A stretch of DNA of 64,000 nt from Cephalotus follicularis. Taxonomy: Eukaryota > Streptophyta > Magnoliopsida > Oxalidales > Cephalotaceae. Below are positions 10,339-22,098 of this stretch, in pieces (the stretch's first letter is position 1; the number at the start of each line of letters is the position of its first letter). The DNA lies in NCBI GenBank assembly GCA_001972305.1, contig BDDD01000427.1, positions 244,619 through 308,618 of the forward strand. The letters are read 5' to 3'. The notes under the pieces were generated by a model that was given only the letters and a program-made list of their open reading frames with translations, did no database searches and was not told where the DNA came from. The position numbers and the translations under genes are program-made.

Positions 10339-10544
10339 CTATGAAGACAAAAGAAAAAGGAGAAGAGGACAGGGAAGACGCTGGATTCAACTTAGAGCGA
10401 AGAGAAACAAGCAGCTTACCAAAATCTTTAGCGAAAAAGTTGCAGGAAGACGAAGATTGGAAGCACGGAATATCTCAAGAGCTCTCAAAGGCATTGGAAA
10501 GAAGTTAGAAGGCGTAAAAGGTTGGCTTAGTGAAGTAGGGCTCC

Positions 10545-10551
10545 TTTTATA
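10545..10551 (-). promoter_or_regulatory. TATA box for the Tat-I antisense gene
   Basis: On the minus strand GCCTATAAAAGGAGCCC gives a classic plant TATAAAA. The start would fall near 10,515, giving a leader of about 180 bases before the ATG at 10,338. This is the best promoter match on that strand nearby. Confidence 0.7.
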
Positions 10552-10929
10552 GGCCCTGGCTTGGATCCTGGCCCTCCACCTATAATGGATCCAACGACTG
10601 AGGAGTGAATCGACAGATTGGGCGCGGGACACAAAAAGACAGAGGCGGGAAACGCTCTGGTCCTGCCAGGTGTGAGTTGTGTTCAATACGCTACTTAACT
10701 GCAATGATTTGGGCTCGTGACACGAGGCCCGTTAGATGGGACAGATACAGACAAGGAGGCAGACTTCGATCCCCTGCGAAGGCACATTCAACTCTGTGCA
10801 AAGGATCATCCAAAGCGATATTTTCTTTCTTGGCTCGCTCACAAACAGGAAAGCTAGTAGGAAGCTCTATGGAGGAGTTTGGCCTGAGCCACGGCTCTCA
10901 ACTCTGCTTCTCCTCGTCTGACCACGGTC

Positions 10930-10954
10930 AGAGAAGAAGGACAAGGGGGGCATA
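10930..10954 (+). other. Tat-I polypurine tract
   Basis: AGAGAAGAAGGACAAGGGGG lies immediately before the right LTR (10,955). It is the primer for plus-strand synthesis. Tat-II has a similar tract before 34,272. Confidence 0.85.
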
Positions 10955-11815
10955 TGATATGGGAAAAATTGAAATAAACCAAAAATGACACGTGTCCTCT
11001 ACAGACACAGCCAAATGTTCAAGAGTTGCAAAGGTTGTACCAACTCAAGTCAGAGGAAGCTTATTAACTAAGGAAATAGTGACATGCGGAGAATTCCTCC
11101 TCGACATAGGTGCCGAGGAGCCACCCCGAGGTTGTCATTCAAAGATTACTCTCCTCGGCATCAGAGCTGAGGACCCCCTCTGAAGCATCAGTACCGAGAA
11201 CCTCCTCGCTTACATAGCAGAAAACCACTTTTTTGAAGCACAAGTCTATGAAGAAACTCTAGACGTTGAAGACCTTGAAGCAAGGGACTGAATACCTCAG
11301 TAGCATCACTACAGTTCGCCTCCTCGGCAGATCTGTGGCAGAGGATCCCCTCTTCATTTATGGAATAAAGCCATGAAGTTAGCCTACTTTTCAGGGATCC
11401 ATATCTTCCAAGTATAGAAGATAAGATACAGTTAACAACCTACAAGGAAAGTGGCGATAAATCAGGTGGAGATAAGGGAAATCCCGAGATCCTCGGCATT
11501 TTCTTAGGGGACAGCCATCACCTCAACTTTTCAAGCTCAGACAGTTACAAACCAGTCCTATAAATACAAGAATAAAACACAAATCAAAGGTAAGCCATTT
11601 TTACATTGCAAAGAACCTTATACCCTCTGCACATTGTCTAACTTGAGCATCGGAGTGTCCCCGGGAGAACAACCTCCTGGACCTTCCACCAGTTTGTTAC
11701 CTTGTACAGCAATCAGAGATCGACGTCTTCCTCCCAGGCATCCTTTTTGAGTGTTTCTCTTAACAAATTAAAGTCCTCCACATAGGATACTGTTGAGAGA
11801 AGGATTTCTGTATCA
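10955..11815 (+). repeat. Tat-I 3' LTR
   Basis: 861 bp, the same length as the 5' LTR, with about 42 substitutions and no length difference by eye. The TATA box is kept at 11,559-11,566, and the CCTCGGC / GCCGAGG words recur. The edges TGATATG...TGTATCA match the left copy. Confidence 0.95.
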
Positions 11816-11817
11816 CC

Positions 11818-11822
11818 ACAAG
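11818..11822. repeat. Target-site duplication of Tat-I (right copy)
   Basis: ACAAG here matches ACAAG at 200-204. The host chromovirus needs it only once between its two halves. One extra base (G, 205) and two extra bases (CC, 11,816-11,817) lie between the duplication and the LTR edges. Confidence 0.88.
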
Positions 11823-13311
11823 AAAATACCTGCCACAGACATCTCACAACTCCTATATACAGTATCTGTATACATGGAAACTCCAGCAGGTGTGCTCACA
11901 TCCAAGGTATATGGCATACAGTATGGTGTTACATCTAAACACGATGCAAAATGTGATGATATGAAAGAATGTGATGCTCCAGGGTCTATCAATACTCTAG
12001 CAGTAAAACCATAAATATACAGTGTACCTCCAACAACCGAGGTAGACTCCGGAACCTCTGTCTATGAAAGGGTAAAAACTCTACCTTTTGCAATGCCCTT
12101 GCCGGTGTCCCTTCGCTGTGAAGGACCCGCTGCTACTAGCTGGTCCAGTAGGTGTTGTAGCCTGGCTCTTCGGGCAATCTCTCACGGAATGGCCAGATTC
12201 ACCGCACCTCAAACACAGTCCATTCATCCTCCAGCAATCTTTCTGTAAGTGCCCCTTCCGGCCGCAGTGATAAGAAGCTCCAACTCCTGCATTACTCCCC
12301 TGACTAGGAGTACCCTGTGTGGCAGTCTATCCAGATATGTTCTTCGATGATTTAGTCAGAGAACCACTGCCTTGCCATTTTGAAGAAGATGGTCTTGCTG
12401 GGCTCTGTTTATTTTGTTGTGCTTGGGCCCTGCCTGCTCGGGCCTCACTGGATATGCTCTCCAGCAGCCTCGCCTTTTGAGCGGCCTCTAAAAAAATACC
12501 CAACTCCATAGCCCTAATCCTTGACCGAAAATCCGGTCGCAAACCCTTCAGAAATCTCCGTATCTTTTTCACGTCATCGACTACCAGATAAGGTGAATTT
12601 CTGGCTAGCTCTATAAACCTGACCTGGTATTTGGCCACAGTCATCTCCCCTTGACGCAGCTCAAGAAGCTCTGTCTCCCTCCGTTCTTGCTCAATATGGG
12701 GTACATAGGAATCGAGGAACTATGTCTGGAACCTCTCCCATGTAGCATCGAGTCCAACTGACTCCCACTTCGCTCTGACCATCTCCCACCAGTGAGTGAC
12801 CTCTCCCATAGACGGTACACAGCAAACTTCAGCTTCTGCGAATCGGTACAGTCCATCACCTCAAAAATCTTCTCCAAGTCTTGAAGCCATCTTTCAATAA
12901 TCGTAGCATCAACTTCACCCCGGAAGCTGGGTGGATTCTAGCTCATAAACCTTTCGATGTCCCTTCCAAACTAACTACCATTCTCCCCCGGGCAGTGATC
13001 GGGAGCTCTATGTTGCGGTCGAGCTTGCGCGTAGTACTGGCACATCTCCTCCGCATTGGCCATATTAAAGTCCATCTGTTGCTGGAAGTAGTCCGCAATC
13101 CAGGCCATCGGGTCCCTATCTTCTTGGGGGACATTCACTCCTTGCGGCATATTCATTCCCTCGGGGGCATTGGCTCCAGCAGCTCTAGCCCTAGTACGTG
13201 CCCTCCTTCGGTCCATTTGTTCCTATAAGAAGGATGACGGTTAGTCACGACTTTAGAAAACAATTTATTGATTGCCAAGGAAAGTATCCTAGCTATGCAT
13301 ATATGGAATAT

Positions 13312-13323
13312 GCTCTGATACCA
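13312..13323 (-). other. Primer-binding site of the T-minus chromovirus
   Basis: On the minus strand TGGTATCAGAGC, the initiator-Met-tRNA type primer site, lies three bases beyond the LTR end (GGTGTGACA). It fixes both the LTR boundary and the orientation. Confidence 0.9.
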
Positions 13324-14549
13324 CGTTGTCACACCCCGTTTTTCCAAACAAGGCAGCATATATAAAGCGGTAAGGCAATCAACACAATACAATATCCAGC
13401 TCATGCAATTTTACCAATAATTAAATTTCTTGATAGCGGAAGCATTGATGTAAGAGCTGAATTTAAATATACATCACGTATCCCATACTACGTGATGCCC
13501 AACAAGTTTATAATAAAACCCAATCCCATTGTCGATCACCCAAAAACGGAGCGCGAAAATACAGTACGAGATAAAATAAATCAACGTTACAATAATCCGG
13601 TTTACATAATCATTGTTCAATAACTCAGTACATAAAACAAGAGAAATAGCTTAGTCTTCTCCTTAAGTCTCCTTGTGTGCTCCAAATCAAAACCCACTCC
13701 ATCAATCTGTTACAGTAGGGGGTTAGCCTTTGTCATCACTCGGCTAAGTAGAAAAGTTTATGTATACAGTTCAAGGTCAAGGTAATGCGTATCATGAATG
13801 AATGTATAATGATGCAGTATGACATGTAATTTTCACAATAATTTATATCTCCGTATGTACATATAAAAATATGTGCGTGTTCACAGTACAAGTATAACCT
13901 CATAAGTTATATCAACACAAGTAGTAAATATTTCCCAAAAGGAACCAGACAGGCCAGTCATCATAACTGTCGCCACCTCCTAGCCCCAACGTCATGCACT
14001 CTTACCCCATCCCCGTTTGCGAACGGTTTTGGAGCAAGTCCTCCGTATGTTGCCTAGCACGGTGGCTAAACCAACAGCAAGTTACTAGCACAGCGGCTGA
14101 GTAATCAACAGGTTATTAGCACAATGGCTAATAATCAATAGGCACAAGCATTGCATAGTACAAGTCAAGCAATAAAATATGATTACTTGATCACATATAT
14201 TTGTTTAAAATATATTACTCCGTTCACAAGTTGTGATAAGTTATAAAACTTTAAACAATACATTTGATTGTATAATCAATCTTTCGAAACATTTCTCCGT
14301 CTTTGGAAATACTTCCCCAATCATTTTGAAAATATATAATTTCATATGTTGACAAATATACATTTTCGTACAAAAATGATTGAAATAATCATGCAAGCTT
14401 TTCAAAATGGTTAACATATTTAGAAATCAACCATAATGCAATTCACAGTACAGTAGCAGTTCAAATACAGGGCAAACATATGCTCAGAATGCACCTAGGG
14501 TTGTTGGTAATTAACCTAGGCCTATCACCTTCTCTAACGATACAATTTC

Positions 14550-14790
14550 TTCTATAACAGTCGACTGTTTCCTCATAACAGCTGGCTGGATCCTTGAGTC
14601 AGTCGACTGTTCTCCCCAAACAGTCAACTGGTTCATCATGAGAATTCGGCAGTCGACTGCCTTCCTTCGACAGTCGACTGTTCTGGGTAAAAACGCATGC
14701 GTGGTCGACTATTATTACATGGCAGTCGACTGGATGTTTGAGTGTTTGACTGTTTTACTTAAACAGTCGGCTGTTCTGGGCTGGACAGTA
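14550..14790. promoter_or_regulatory. Cluster of CAG-TCGA-CTG near-palindromes (T-minus LTR, second cluster)
   Basis: About ten copies or variants in 240 bp: AACAGTCGACTGTT at 14,556-14,569 and GCAGTCGACTGC at 14,649-14,660 are perfect palindromes, and CAGTCGACTG recurs at 14,600, 14,671 and 14,723. Others are variants (CAGTCAACTG, CAGCTGGCTG, CAGTCGGCTG). Spacing is irregular, so this is not a tandem repeat. Confidence 0.85.
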
Positions 14791-15614
14791 CCAGCAATTC
14801 ACTGTTAATCCATTCTACAAACAATAGGAACTTATCCACATGTATTCAAACCTCAGAATATTACCAGTAATCAGATCCTGGTCTAAAACGCAACTCAATT
14901 CATGCATTATTCTCCGTTTTCATCATAATTCAAGTGACATCCAAACATGGCATTGCATGAAAACCAATCCAATTCTCCATTCAAAATTCAGTAAGCATGC
15001 CAGGTTATCTATCAACAATAACCACAACAACAATACTGGAATCCACAGCCAAAACAACTATACCATTCATTTATAATATAATTACTCTAAAACTCAAAAT
15101 GCATGCATAGAATTCTCTACTATTTTCCCCTACCTTTGATTTCAGGTTAGAAATCGGAAGTCCACCTCTTTGTGTCTCCTATCCAGTGTCTTTGAGCCTC
15201 CCAGTAGCTCCAAGGTCAATTCAACAGCTCCAATCCGAGCTCCAAGCTTAGCAGTGGAGAATGCCCTCTATTTCTCACTATTTCCTCTCTTGATTTCTCA
15301 CTATTTCTTTCACAATTTCACTGGCTCTTTGGCCTTTCGGTATCTCGACGAGAGGAGTGAGGAGAGGTGTTTTATGCAAAGACTTTTGTCTTCCTTCTCC
15401 CCTAGCTCCCTCACATGGCACTAAATGCCTTCCTCCCTCCTAACACTTGCATGCCACACACTTGTCATTCTTTCTCTTGCTTTCTGTCCTTGCAGGTTCT
15501 GGCGTGGTGGTGCATGCTCAACACGTTTTTATTTGTCATCAGATGGCGCCTGCAAGATGCCTTATCAGTGGCTACATGTGATCTCATCACATGCAAATGA
15601 AACAGAGCACGATC

Positions 15615-15775
15615 CAGTCGGCTGCCTTTCCATGGCAGTCGGTTGTTCGCCTGGCAGTCTATTGCCAAGTGTCACGACAATTGGCCAGTCGACTGGTTCA
15701 TCCCACCAGTCGACTGCTTCCACTCGCAGCCCTCCAGGGGGCTGGTCTTCTGTGCCAGTCGACTGCCTCCAGTAA
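15615..15775. promoter_or_regulatory. Cluster of CAG-TCGA-CTG near-palindromes (T-minus LTR, U3 cluster)
   Basis: Six or seven copies: CAGTCGGCTG near 15,618, CAGTCGGTTG near 15,634, CAGTCTATTG near 15,654, and CAGTCGACTG near 15,684, 15,701 and 15,758. It lies 150-310 bp from the LTR 5' end (15,927), the same offset as the clusters in other LTRs here. Confidence 0.83.
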
Positions 15776-15927
15776 ACTTACTAAGTAATTATGCTTCTAA
15801 GTACATAATTGACTTAATATCGACATCGACATCATCAATTTTGGAGAAAACCATCATTTTATTAATCCCACAAATGAAGTACATTTGCATTGCGAAATTA
15901 CAATACGCAAAAATTTCGGGCGTTACA

Positions 15928-18481
15928 ACATCACAACACAATCCGTCAGTAATATAATATGTGCCAAACACCACTTCACAATATCATTTATTACAACATT
16001 TATAAATAATTGTGAGGCTTACACTATATCCAAAACCAATGTCCTAGGATCTCTGTTTAGTATTTAATCGAATCAATTCAATTAATCAAGCACACATAAA
16101 CAAAACCGAATCCAATTTGGCATAAACATAGTGATTGGAATCATATCATCGTTTGGAGGCTCCACCATCTTTAGCCACCTCCTTCACAAGACATTATCAC
16201 CATATAAATTGAGCTCCATGCTTCTCTAATTGACAATAGCAAGCTGTCCCAAACAGCCCCAATATTGTCGTACCAAAATGCCCTACTTGGTTCCCTTGGG
16301 TGTGGAAAGATTGGATACCCATTTGCTCCAATTCCATGCTTCCATTTGTAAAAAACTTGACACACAATTTTCAGCATCAAGTGGGCGCACAAACTTCCCT
16401 ATATGTGTGCAACAACCTACCACAGATTTCTTCCCAAAGAAGTGCACAAAACCTATCCAAAGAAGCTGCACCAATAAGTCCACCTCTTGCGTGCGGCAAG
16501 GCCATCAAAATTGCCCTAATCGTTCGCAACAAGCAATCAAGGTAACACTAAGAATTGGCTATGATCACAACCCCAAATACAAACCAAAACTCACTGTTTT
16601 AATTGCAAAACAACCTTCAATTTCTGCATACATGGCTCAAAAACTATCCATGATTGCGTAAGAAATTCTCCATGGTACAAAGCCAAAATCCGAAGCCATA
16701 AAATGAAGAAAGCCTAAACTAAGTCAAAATAGATAAAGTTAATCTTCAATTAAAGTCTTAGATCCACCTATAATGATTAATATGGTGGAAAGAAGCTTAG
16801 GTTCAATGGAGGAAGTTAGAAATGTTGATGAAGAAGAACACCATGTTCTTTTCTACCTCTCAATTGCTCTCTTTCTTTTTCTCTTGTTCAAAGCCAAACC
16901 CTTGGCTAAGAGAAAATGTCTTGTTTCTTCAATTCTTCCTCTTGGCCGAACACACTCTTCTTTTTCTTTTAAAAATGGCAAGGCATAAGGAACTAGAATG
17001 AAGAAGAATGCTATATCCAAACGATTACTCTTCTCCAAATTACATGTGGCTGGCCTAAAGCATCTTAATGAGAGGTGTCTTACTATTCTTCCAACATGTG
17101 GCCGGCCACCTTGCAAGCATATGAGAGGTGTCACTAATTTCCTGCATCTTCATCTTCTCTTTATATCTCAATGTGACACTTAGTGGGATTAGGTGCACCT
17201 TGCAAGAATATGACAGGTGTCACTAATTTCCTGCATCTTCATCTTCTCTTTATATCTCAATGTGACACTTAGTGGGATTAGGTGCCACTTCCATGTGGTG
17301 CCAAGTGTCCCACTAGTGTTACATTAATATATACTAGTTAATTAACTCGTTTTACAACCAAGTGACATGTGTTCCACACATGTCACTTTCCGATACTCCG
17401 GCGGGACTCAAAAGTCCAGAATAAAATCGGCAACGTCGATAAATTAACGCAGCGCTCCTATGCACAGTTAAAATTACAGCAAATAGTCCCCGACTATTTT
17501 AATAACCCTAAAATCATGTTCAACATATTTCAGGTGATAAAATCAATCCCATATTAATTTCCCACATCGTACGTCCGTTTCTGACTCATCCGGGATTGTT
17601 TCTTGTTGACGGTTACCTTTTACTATAATCCCTCATTATCTCGGTTCCAACAGCGGCCTAGGGTAAGGATACGTGTCAACACTACTTTTTCACAATGCTT
17701 ATACATCCAAAAACTCATTACAACTATCAGAGGACAATTCCAGAAACCAAGTTTCCAGTCCCCATAACCTGCACAGGTATTTTCAGTCTTTAGTGAATAC
17801 AGATAGCATAAAGCCTATCACCCTCACTACGGGTGTGATGATTCCATCTTGCTTACTTGCCTACATTCACACAGATTCGGTAAGGCCCAAAGATCGTCTG
17901 TTTACCATCCCCTCAAGAGAACTGGGTAGGGCGGAGATCAAAGCCAAACTTCCACCACATAATGTAGAGCAGCGGCTCAGGTCTAAGGATCATACAGGTC
18001 CTCTTAGGTTCCACTAGGCACTAAGTGCCTGTACACCACCATCACATATAGGAATTGCTACTGACACGGGATTAGGTACCATCCAAATAGCATTCTTACG
18101 GTGGGTCAAGCTTAGTGTACATGTTCCCAGCATGCACATTGCATTAGCTTTAGGGTTTCTCATAAGTGGCAATGAGATACTCCACCCTCCAATCCGCGAG
18201 AGAAAGCATGACGCGGCAAGTCTAACCGGTTCACTTATGCCCCATATAATTGAACGTCTGACTTGGAACGGTTTAGTCACAAGGAATAAGGAAGTCCTTC
18301 TCATAGCCCCCAAGCCCGACATCCAACCCTTGATGTGACTGGGCACCATATGTGTAAGCAGATAATAAATTTAAACTACTTCGATGATATGATAAAGCAC
18401 ATATGTCTTGCCAGTATTAAATAAAAGTATGCACATATGTCACATAAATGAAATAAGACTGTTTTAACCCAGAGATAACAA
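15928..18481. other. Unassigned AT-rich intergenic or LTR-derived DNA
   Basis: I recognise no gene. It holds an 89-bp tandem duplication (17,108-17,285) and, at about 18,014-18,350, a block related in inverted orientation to 42,757-43,040 (AGTGAACCGG followed by TAGACTTGC on the appropriate strand in each). Open frames here, the longest 143 codons at 16,230-16,661, show no family motif. Parts are probably old LTR DNA. Confidence 0.5.
17108..17285. repeat. 89-bp tandem duplication
   Basis: Two adjacent copies, 17,108-17,196 and 17,197-17,285, start ACCTTGCAAG and end TGGGATTAGGTGC, with two or three differences. Each holds GTGTCACTAATTTCCTGCAT and TTTATATCTCAATGTGACAC. Confidence 0.92.
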
Positions 18482-21090
18482 CTAGATAACCGCAATTATA
18501 ATTAATGTATATTGTACAGTTGATGAATAAAATATGCATTCTATTGAGATTTAATGTCCAATCATTATATGAATTGTGGTTATTGAATTAATTGGTGGTT
18601 TGATTTAGAATGAAATGGGGAAATAAATGTAAGAAACAAGAATCAGCACACAACAGCTGACTACCACAGGGTAACAGACTGGCTGGTTTATGGAAGAAAA
18701 GCCGACTGTCACAGGGTAACAGACGACTGGTTGGTTTAAGTAAGGATAGTCGACATGTCACAGGGTAATAGCCGACTGGTCTGGCTCAGACAGATGTCTG
18801 TGCATGGCATGTGAAACAGGGCAGTGGCAGCCTAAACGTGTCATGCACGACTAATGCGTGCTGCCTGCTGTATAACATGTAAGAGTGGTGTCTTGCATGT
18901 GCTCTATTCCATCTGCAAACATGTAACCTGCAAAACAAAGGAGAAAAGAGTAAGACGAGGTGCATGTGAGAGAGAGAGAAGAGAAAAGTGGAAACCTTGA
19001 GTTAAGAGCTTGAACGAATTACTTGAACTTCGGTTCTATATATCAGTGGTTATGTGAGTGACTACAGTGTTAGAACACAGAGTAAAATAGGAGAATCTTG
19101 CTGGTGATTTTGGTCCTTGCATGTTGGACCTAAAGTGACCCATGAGGGTTAGAAGTTTGAAGTTAAGAGGTAAGCTTCTGTTATGATTTCAAATGTGTTA
19201 TAATCGTTCAATAGGTATATATGTACTGATTGTGTACTACGTATATCTCCTGTTAACATGCACACATAGTTTAATTGCTGGAATTGGAGTTGAGGTGATA
19301 TAAAGAGTTTTGGAACTCAAAGAGAGTTTGAGGCGTAGGATTCCTCTGGTAAGTTGCTGGTTAATTCAGTGATGTTGTGGTAGTTAGCCAACCATATGTA
19401 GTTACTGATTTTCGTTCTATATACCTGTCAACTGCACCTGTAGCATTAAACTTCTAGATTGTTGGTGTTGAGTTGAAGTTGGAACTCAAAGAGAAGAATC
19501 AATCCAATTTGATTCTGGGATAGCGATTGAGGTAGGGGTACTGACAAGTTTTTGAAGATAAAATATGTATAGCATGTATGGATAATTTCTCTGTGATTAC
19601 ATGTTATTAATTGGTTTGAATTGGAATTTGAACATGCATACTCTGTTCTGTTAATCTACTGCCTGACGTTTTCTGGACAAAAACAGTCAACTTTTGAGCC
19701 TAACAGTCTACTGCTCAATGAAAACAGCCGACTGTTAAGGACAAACAGTCAACTGCTCAATGTAAACAGCCGGCTATTCTTATGAACAGTCAATTGTTAA
19801 GAGATAAATTACTGATACTAGGTATTGTTTAGGCTTAAATGATATGTAATTACCCTGGCCTCCACATGGGATAAGTGTAACATTCAATCCTGGCCATATG
19901 TAGATACATTTCAGAAATTAAACAACTTATGCATTCCATTTGTGAATTGTGTAAGAATGACTTTGGATATGTTAATGAATCTTGTTGAATCCTTGAATTG
20001 CTACTGTCTATGTTATTAAGCTGCTATATTATGCTGCTGTTATAGGTATTATATATCTATTAAGTGTTCATAACCACTATTTTTCACTAAATTACAGGGA
20101 TTGAACAACTAAGTGCTATAAGCACAAATATGGATTTTAACTATGGTTTCCAAATGAAAAACTTACTCTCAAATGATTTACTAATTTTCCTCCCTTGAGA
20201 GGTACCACTATTGTATTGATACTGTTTCCTCCAAAGAGAGGTACGGTCACTGAATTGTTAAATGTTTCTAAAAGAAAACTACTATTATATTGCATGTTAT
20301 AAATCTATGTAATATTGCTATTGAATTGATTGAATTGTTTGTCTATGTTTATCGCCGTTAGTCGAGTGATAGGAGACATCACTGGTTACGGGGTGGTCCT
20401 ATGTGCCATGAGTTGGCTAGAGCTTCCACCACACTTATCTACAATGCAGATCTTGATTGTTACCTGCCTGCTAAATGCCGGTAGAATTGTTACCTGATCT
20501 ATCATCTTCGGAGTGTAGGGTGATAGTTAGGTGGTGCGCAGTTGGTACTAAGAGTTAGCGACATGTGACACCCAAACCACTGTATTGAGTGATTTTACCC
20601 TTGTGCGGTATTCTTGAATGGTATTGTCTATGGCCACTTGGAATGATTGCTCATAGATATTGCAATACTTAAATATATATGTTATTTCAAAATAAACTAT
20701 CAAACATGTTTACATTTATATATTCTTGCTCATGCTTTATTCCTACTTAGCCGAGTGAGGATAAAGGCTAACCCCTACAATTTCAGATTGACGAAGGTGT
20801 TGTTCAAGTGCTGCTGAAGCATTATTAGAGAGCTTCTATCTTCTTAAGGTTGTTAAAGATTGTATTGTAATAATCATACTCCGTTTGTTAGTTTTACATT
20901 TCCAATATGTAAAAGATAACTTGTTTTGATTTGTGTAAGCACATAATATGGGTTGCATGCGGATAATTTGGATAATCCGGTTATGGAATGCTTCTGCTTT
21001 TGTTTAATGAATTTTGATTAATGTTGAATGCTGGATTATTTTAACTGATATCTCCATATACGTTGTCTTGTTGGAAAATGGGGTGTGACA
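18482..21090 (+). repeat. LTR A: long chromovirus-type LTR, same family as solo LTR B
   Basis: About 2.6 kb. The start (ATAACCGCAA, then TAATGTATATTGTACAGTTG) and end (GGGGTGTGACA at 21,090) align with LTR B at 34,462-39,188. The conserved box GAGTGAGGATAAAGGCTAAC is at 20,753-20,772, about 320 bp from the LTR end. Clusters of CAGTCGACTG-type words lie at 18,655-18,790 and 19,680-19,800, whereas LTR B has GCGTCGACGC-type words in the matching places. No internal region adjoins it, so it is a solo LTR or fragment. A target duplication was not found. Confidence 0.75.
18655..18790. promoter_or_regulatory. Near-palindrome cluster in LTR A (CAG...CTG type, U3)
   Basis: Words such as CAGCTGACTA, CAGACTGGCTGG, GCCGACTG, CAGACGACTGG, AGTCGACATG and GCCGACTGG alternate with the phrase CACAGGGTAA. 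Offset from the LTR start is about 170-310 bp. A second set (CAGTCAACTG, CAGCCGACTG, CAGCCGGCTA, CAGTCAATTG) is at 19,680-19,800. Confidence 0.75.
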
Positions 21091-22098
21091 TGCTACATCC
21101 AGCCACTCATTGGCTTAATGGGTCACCATCTCTAACAATCTCCCACTTGGCCCTCAAGCCACGAGGACCAAAAATTCAAGTTCATTGCTTTGCGATGATT
21201 CTCAAAAGTTAAGTTGCCTTGAGCTTTGGATATGCTATGTTCATCTTTAAGGTGACATTATCAAGAAATTTGTCTCTCATGTTCATGATCCATAGGATCA
21301 AAAGATCGCTGCTAAATGTGTTTGGATCGCAAGTGAGACCGGGGTTCCTTCGCCTGTGCATTGGCCTCCAACGCAGTATAGAACTGACAGACTAGCAACA
21401 GTTGGAACAACCCTAAGTTCTTTCAAGAACTTTTGCATCCTTACACCATCCTTTGCAGCAACTTGGTTCGCTATGCATAAGGCTTTAGCCACGGAATCCA
21501 CTATGAATTCCTTCTGTGAGCTCTGATTGCTCTTTTCTACCCGTTTATCGTCTAAACTTATCTTGAGAATATTTGTGATTATCCCCATCACAAATAAAAG
21601 TGAAGTCTATTAAGACTTCCAATTACAATCAACTCACTCCATCTTAGTCGAGTGAGACATCCTTTTTGCCTCTAACGTACTTTAGGATTCCCTTGACTAT
21701 ATTCCAGTATGCAAACCGGAATTGGACTGATAGCTGCTTGTCACAAGCATGATATTAGGCCTAGTACAGAATATGGTATACATGACAAATCCTATAGCCT
21801 CACTAAACGGATTCGGCTCATGCGTGTTCTCCCCTGAAAGCATCCCCAAGAACACCCTTACTAGAGAGTTGAATTCCATAGGAAAAAATACGGAATTCCC
21901 CATGTTGAATAAATTCAGCATTATGCTGATGTAGTAGCTTTGGGAAAGCTAAAACAACCTATTGGATCTTCCCCGAAGATCTCTATACCTAGGTGGCTTC
22001 TCCCAAATCCATAACGGAGAATTCCTCAGCATTCCACACAAACGGATCACACACCAACGATGTTTATATTCGGTAGGATGCAATTCCTAGTACATAAC
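21091..22098 (-). pseudogene. Ty1/copia pol end on the minus strand (RT end, RNase H, polypurine tract)
   Basis: Minus-strand coding remnants from high to low coordinate: the RT end (LNLFNMGNS near 21,900, then SEAIGFVMYTIFCTRPNIML), RNase H (KDGVRMQKFLKELRVVPTV near 21,430) and, near 21,130-21,160, GCCAAGTGGGAGATTGTTAG, the usual copia polypurine tract and start of the 3' LTR. The upstream part of the same pol continues at 39,505. Old, broken fossil with many breaks. Confidence 0.8.

Larger units (their letters stand above)
206..11815 (+). mobile_element. Tat-I: Ty3/gypsy Tat-lineage LTR retrotransposon, both LTRs present
   Basis: This is an 11.6-kb element with two 861-bp LTRs, a primer-binding site, gag, protease, RT, RNase H, a second archaeal-type RNase H, integrase, a tandem array, an antisense extra gene, a polypurine tract and the 3' LTR. 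The domain order, dual RNase H and antisense gene place it in the Tat (Retand-like) branch of non-chromoviral Ty3/gypsy. The LTRs differ at about 42 of 861 sites by eye (near 5%), roughly 2 million years at a commonly used plant rate. The layout is complete but the coding part is broken, with around half a dozen breaks. It sits inside a minus-strand chromovirus, with ACAAG at 200-204 and 11,818-11,822. Confidence 0.93.
11818..13326 (-). pseudogene. Chromovirus (T-minus) gag and start of protease
   Basis: On the minus strand, from high to low coordinate: a gag start near 13,216 (MDRRRARTRARAAGANAPEG), the block DRDPMAWIADYFQQQMDFN, the gag core at about 12,330-12,880 (MTVAKYQVRFIELARNSPYL, GLRPDFRSRI), two CCHC knuckles at about 12,170-12,280 (CGRKGHLQKDC and CLRCGESGHSVRDC) and protease sequence down to 11,818. 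It is the proximal half of the element whose distal half is 1-204. Broken fossil, several breaks. 13,231-13,311 is non-coding leader. Confidence 0.85.
13327..15927 (-). repeat. T-minus chromovirus 5' LTR, 2.6 kb
   Basis: On the minus strand the LTR runs from TGTAACGCCCG (15,927) to GGTGTGACA (13,327), 2,601 bp. It shares conserved blocks with the T-plus LTRs: the stretch with CCGTTCGCAAACGGGGAT and the box near 13,722-13,741. It carries two clusters of CAGTCGACTG-type near-palindromes, at 15,615-15,775 (about 150-310 bp inside the LTR start) and 14,550-14,790. The bases next to it, ACATC at 15,928-15,932, would be one half of the target duplication. Confidence 0.88.

Noticed and set aside
14550-14790. 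GTCGAC words as cloning-site (SalI) artefacts
   Set aside because: The arms vary by family, many copies are mutated, and they sit at consistent LTR positions, which cloning joins would not do.
16230-16661. 143-codon open frame as a possible host gene
   Set aside because: No family motif, no coding-like composition, low-complexity Lys/Gln/Ser content, and surrounded by repeat-derived DNA.
18482-21090. Target-site duplication for LTR A
   Set aside because: AACAA on the left and TGCTA on the right do not match, so LTR A is given without a duplication claim.
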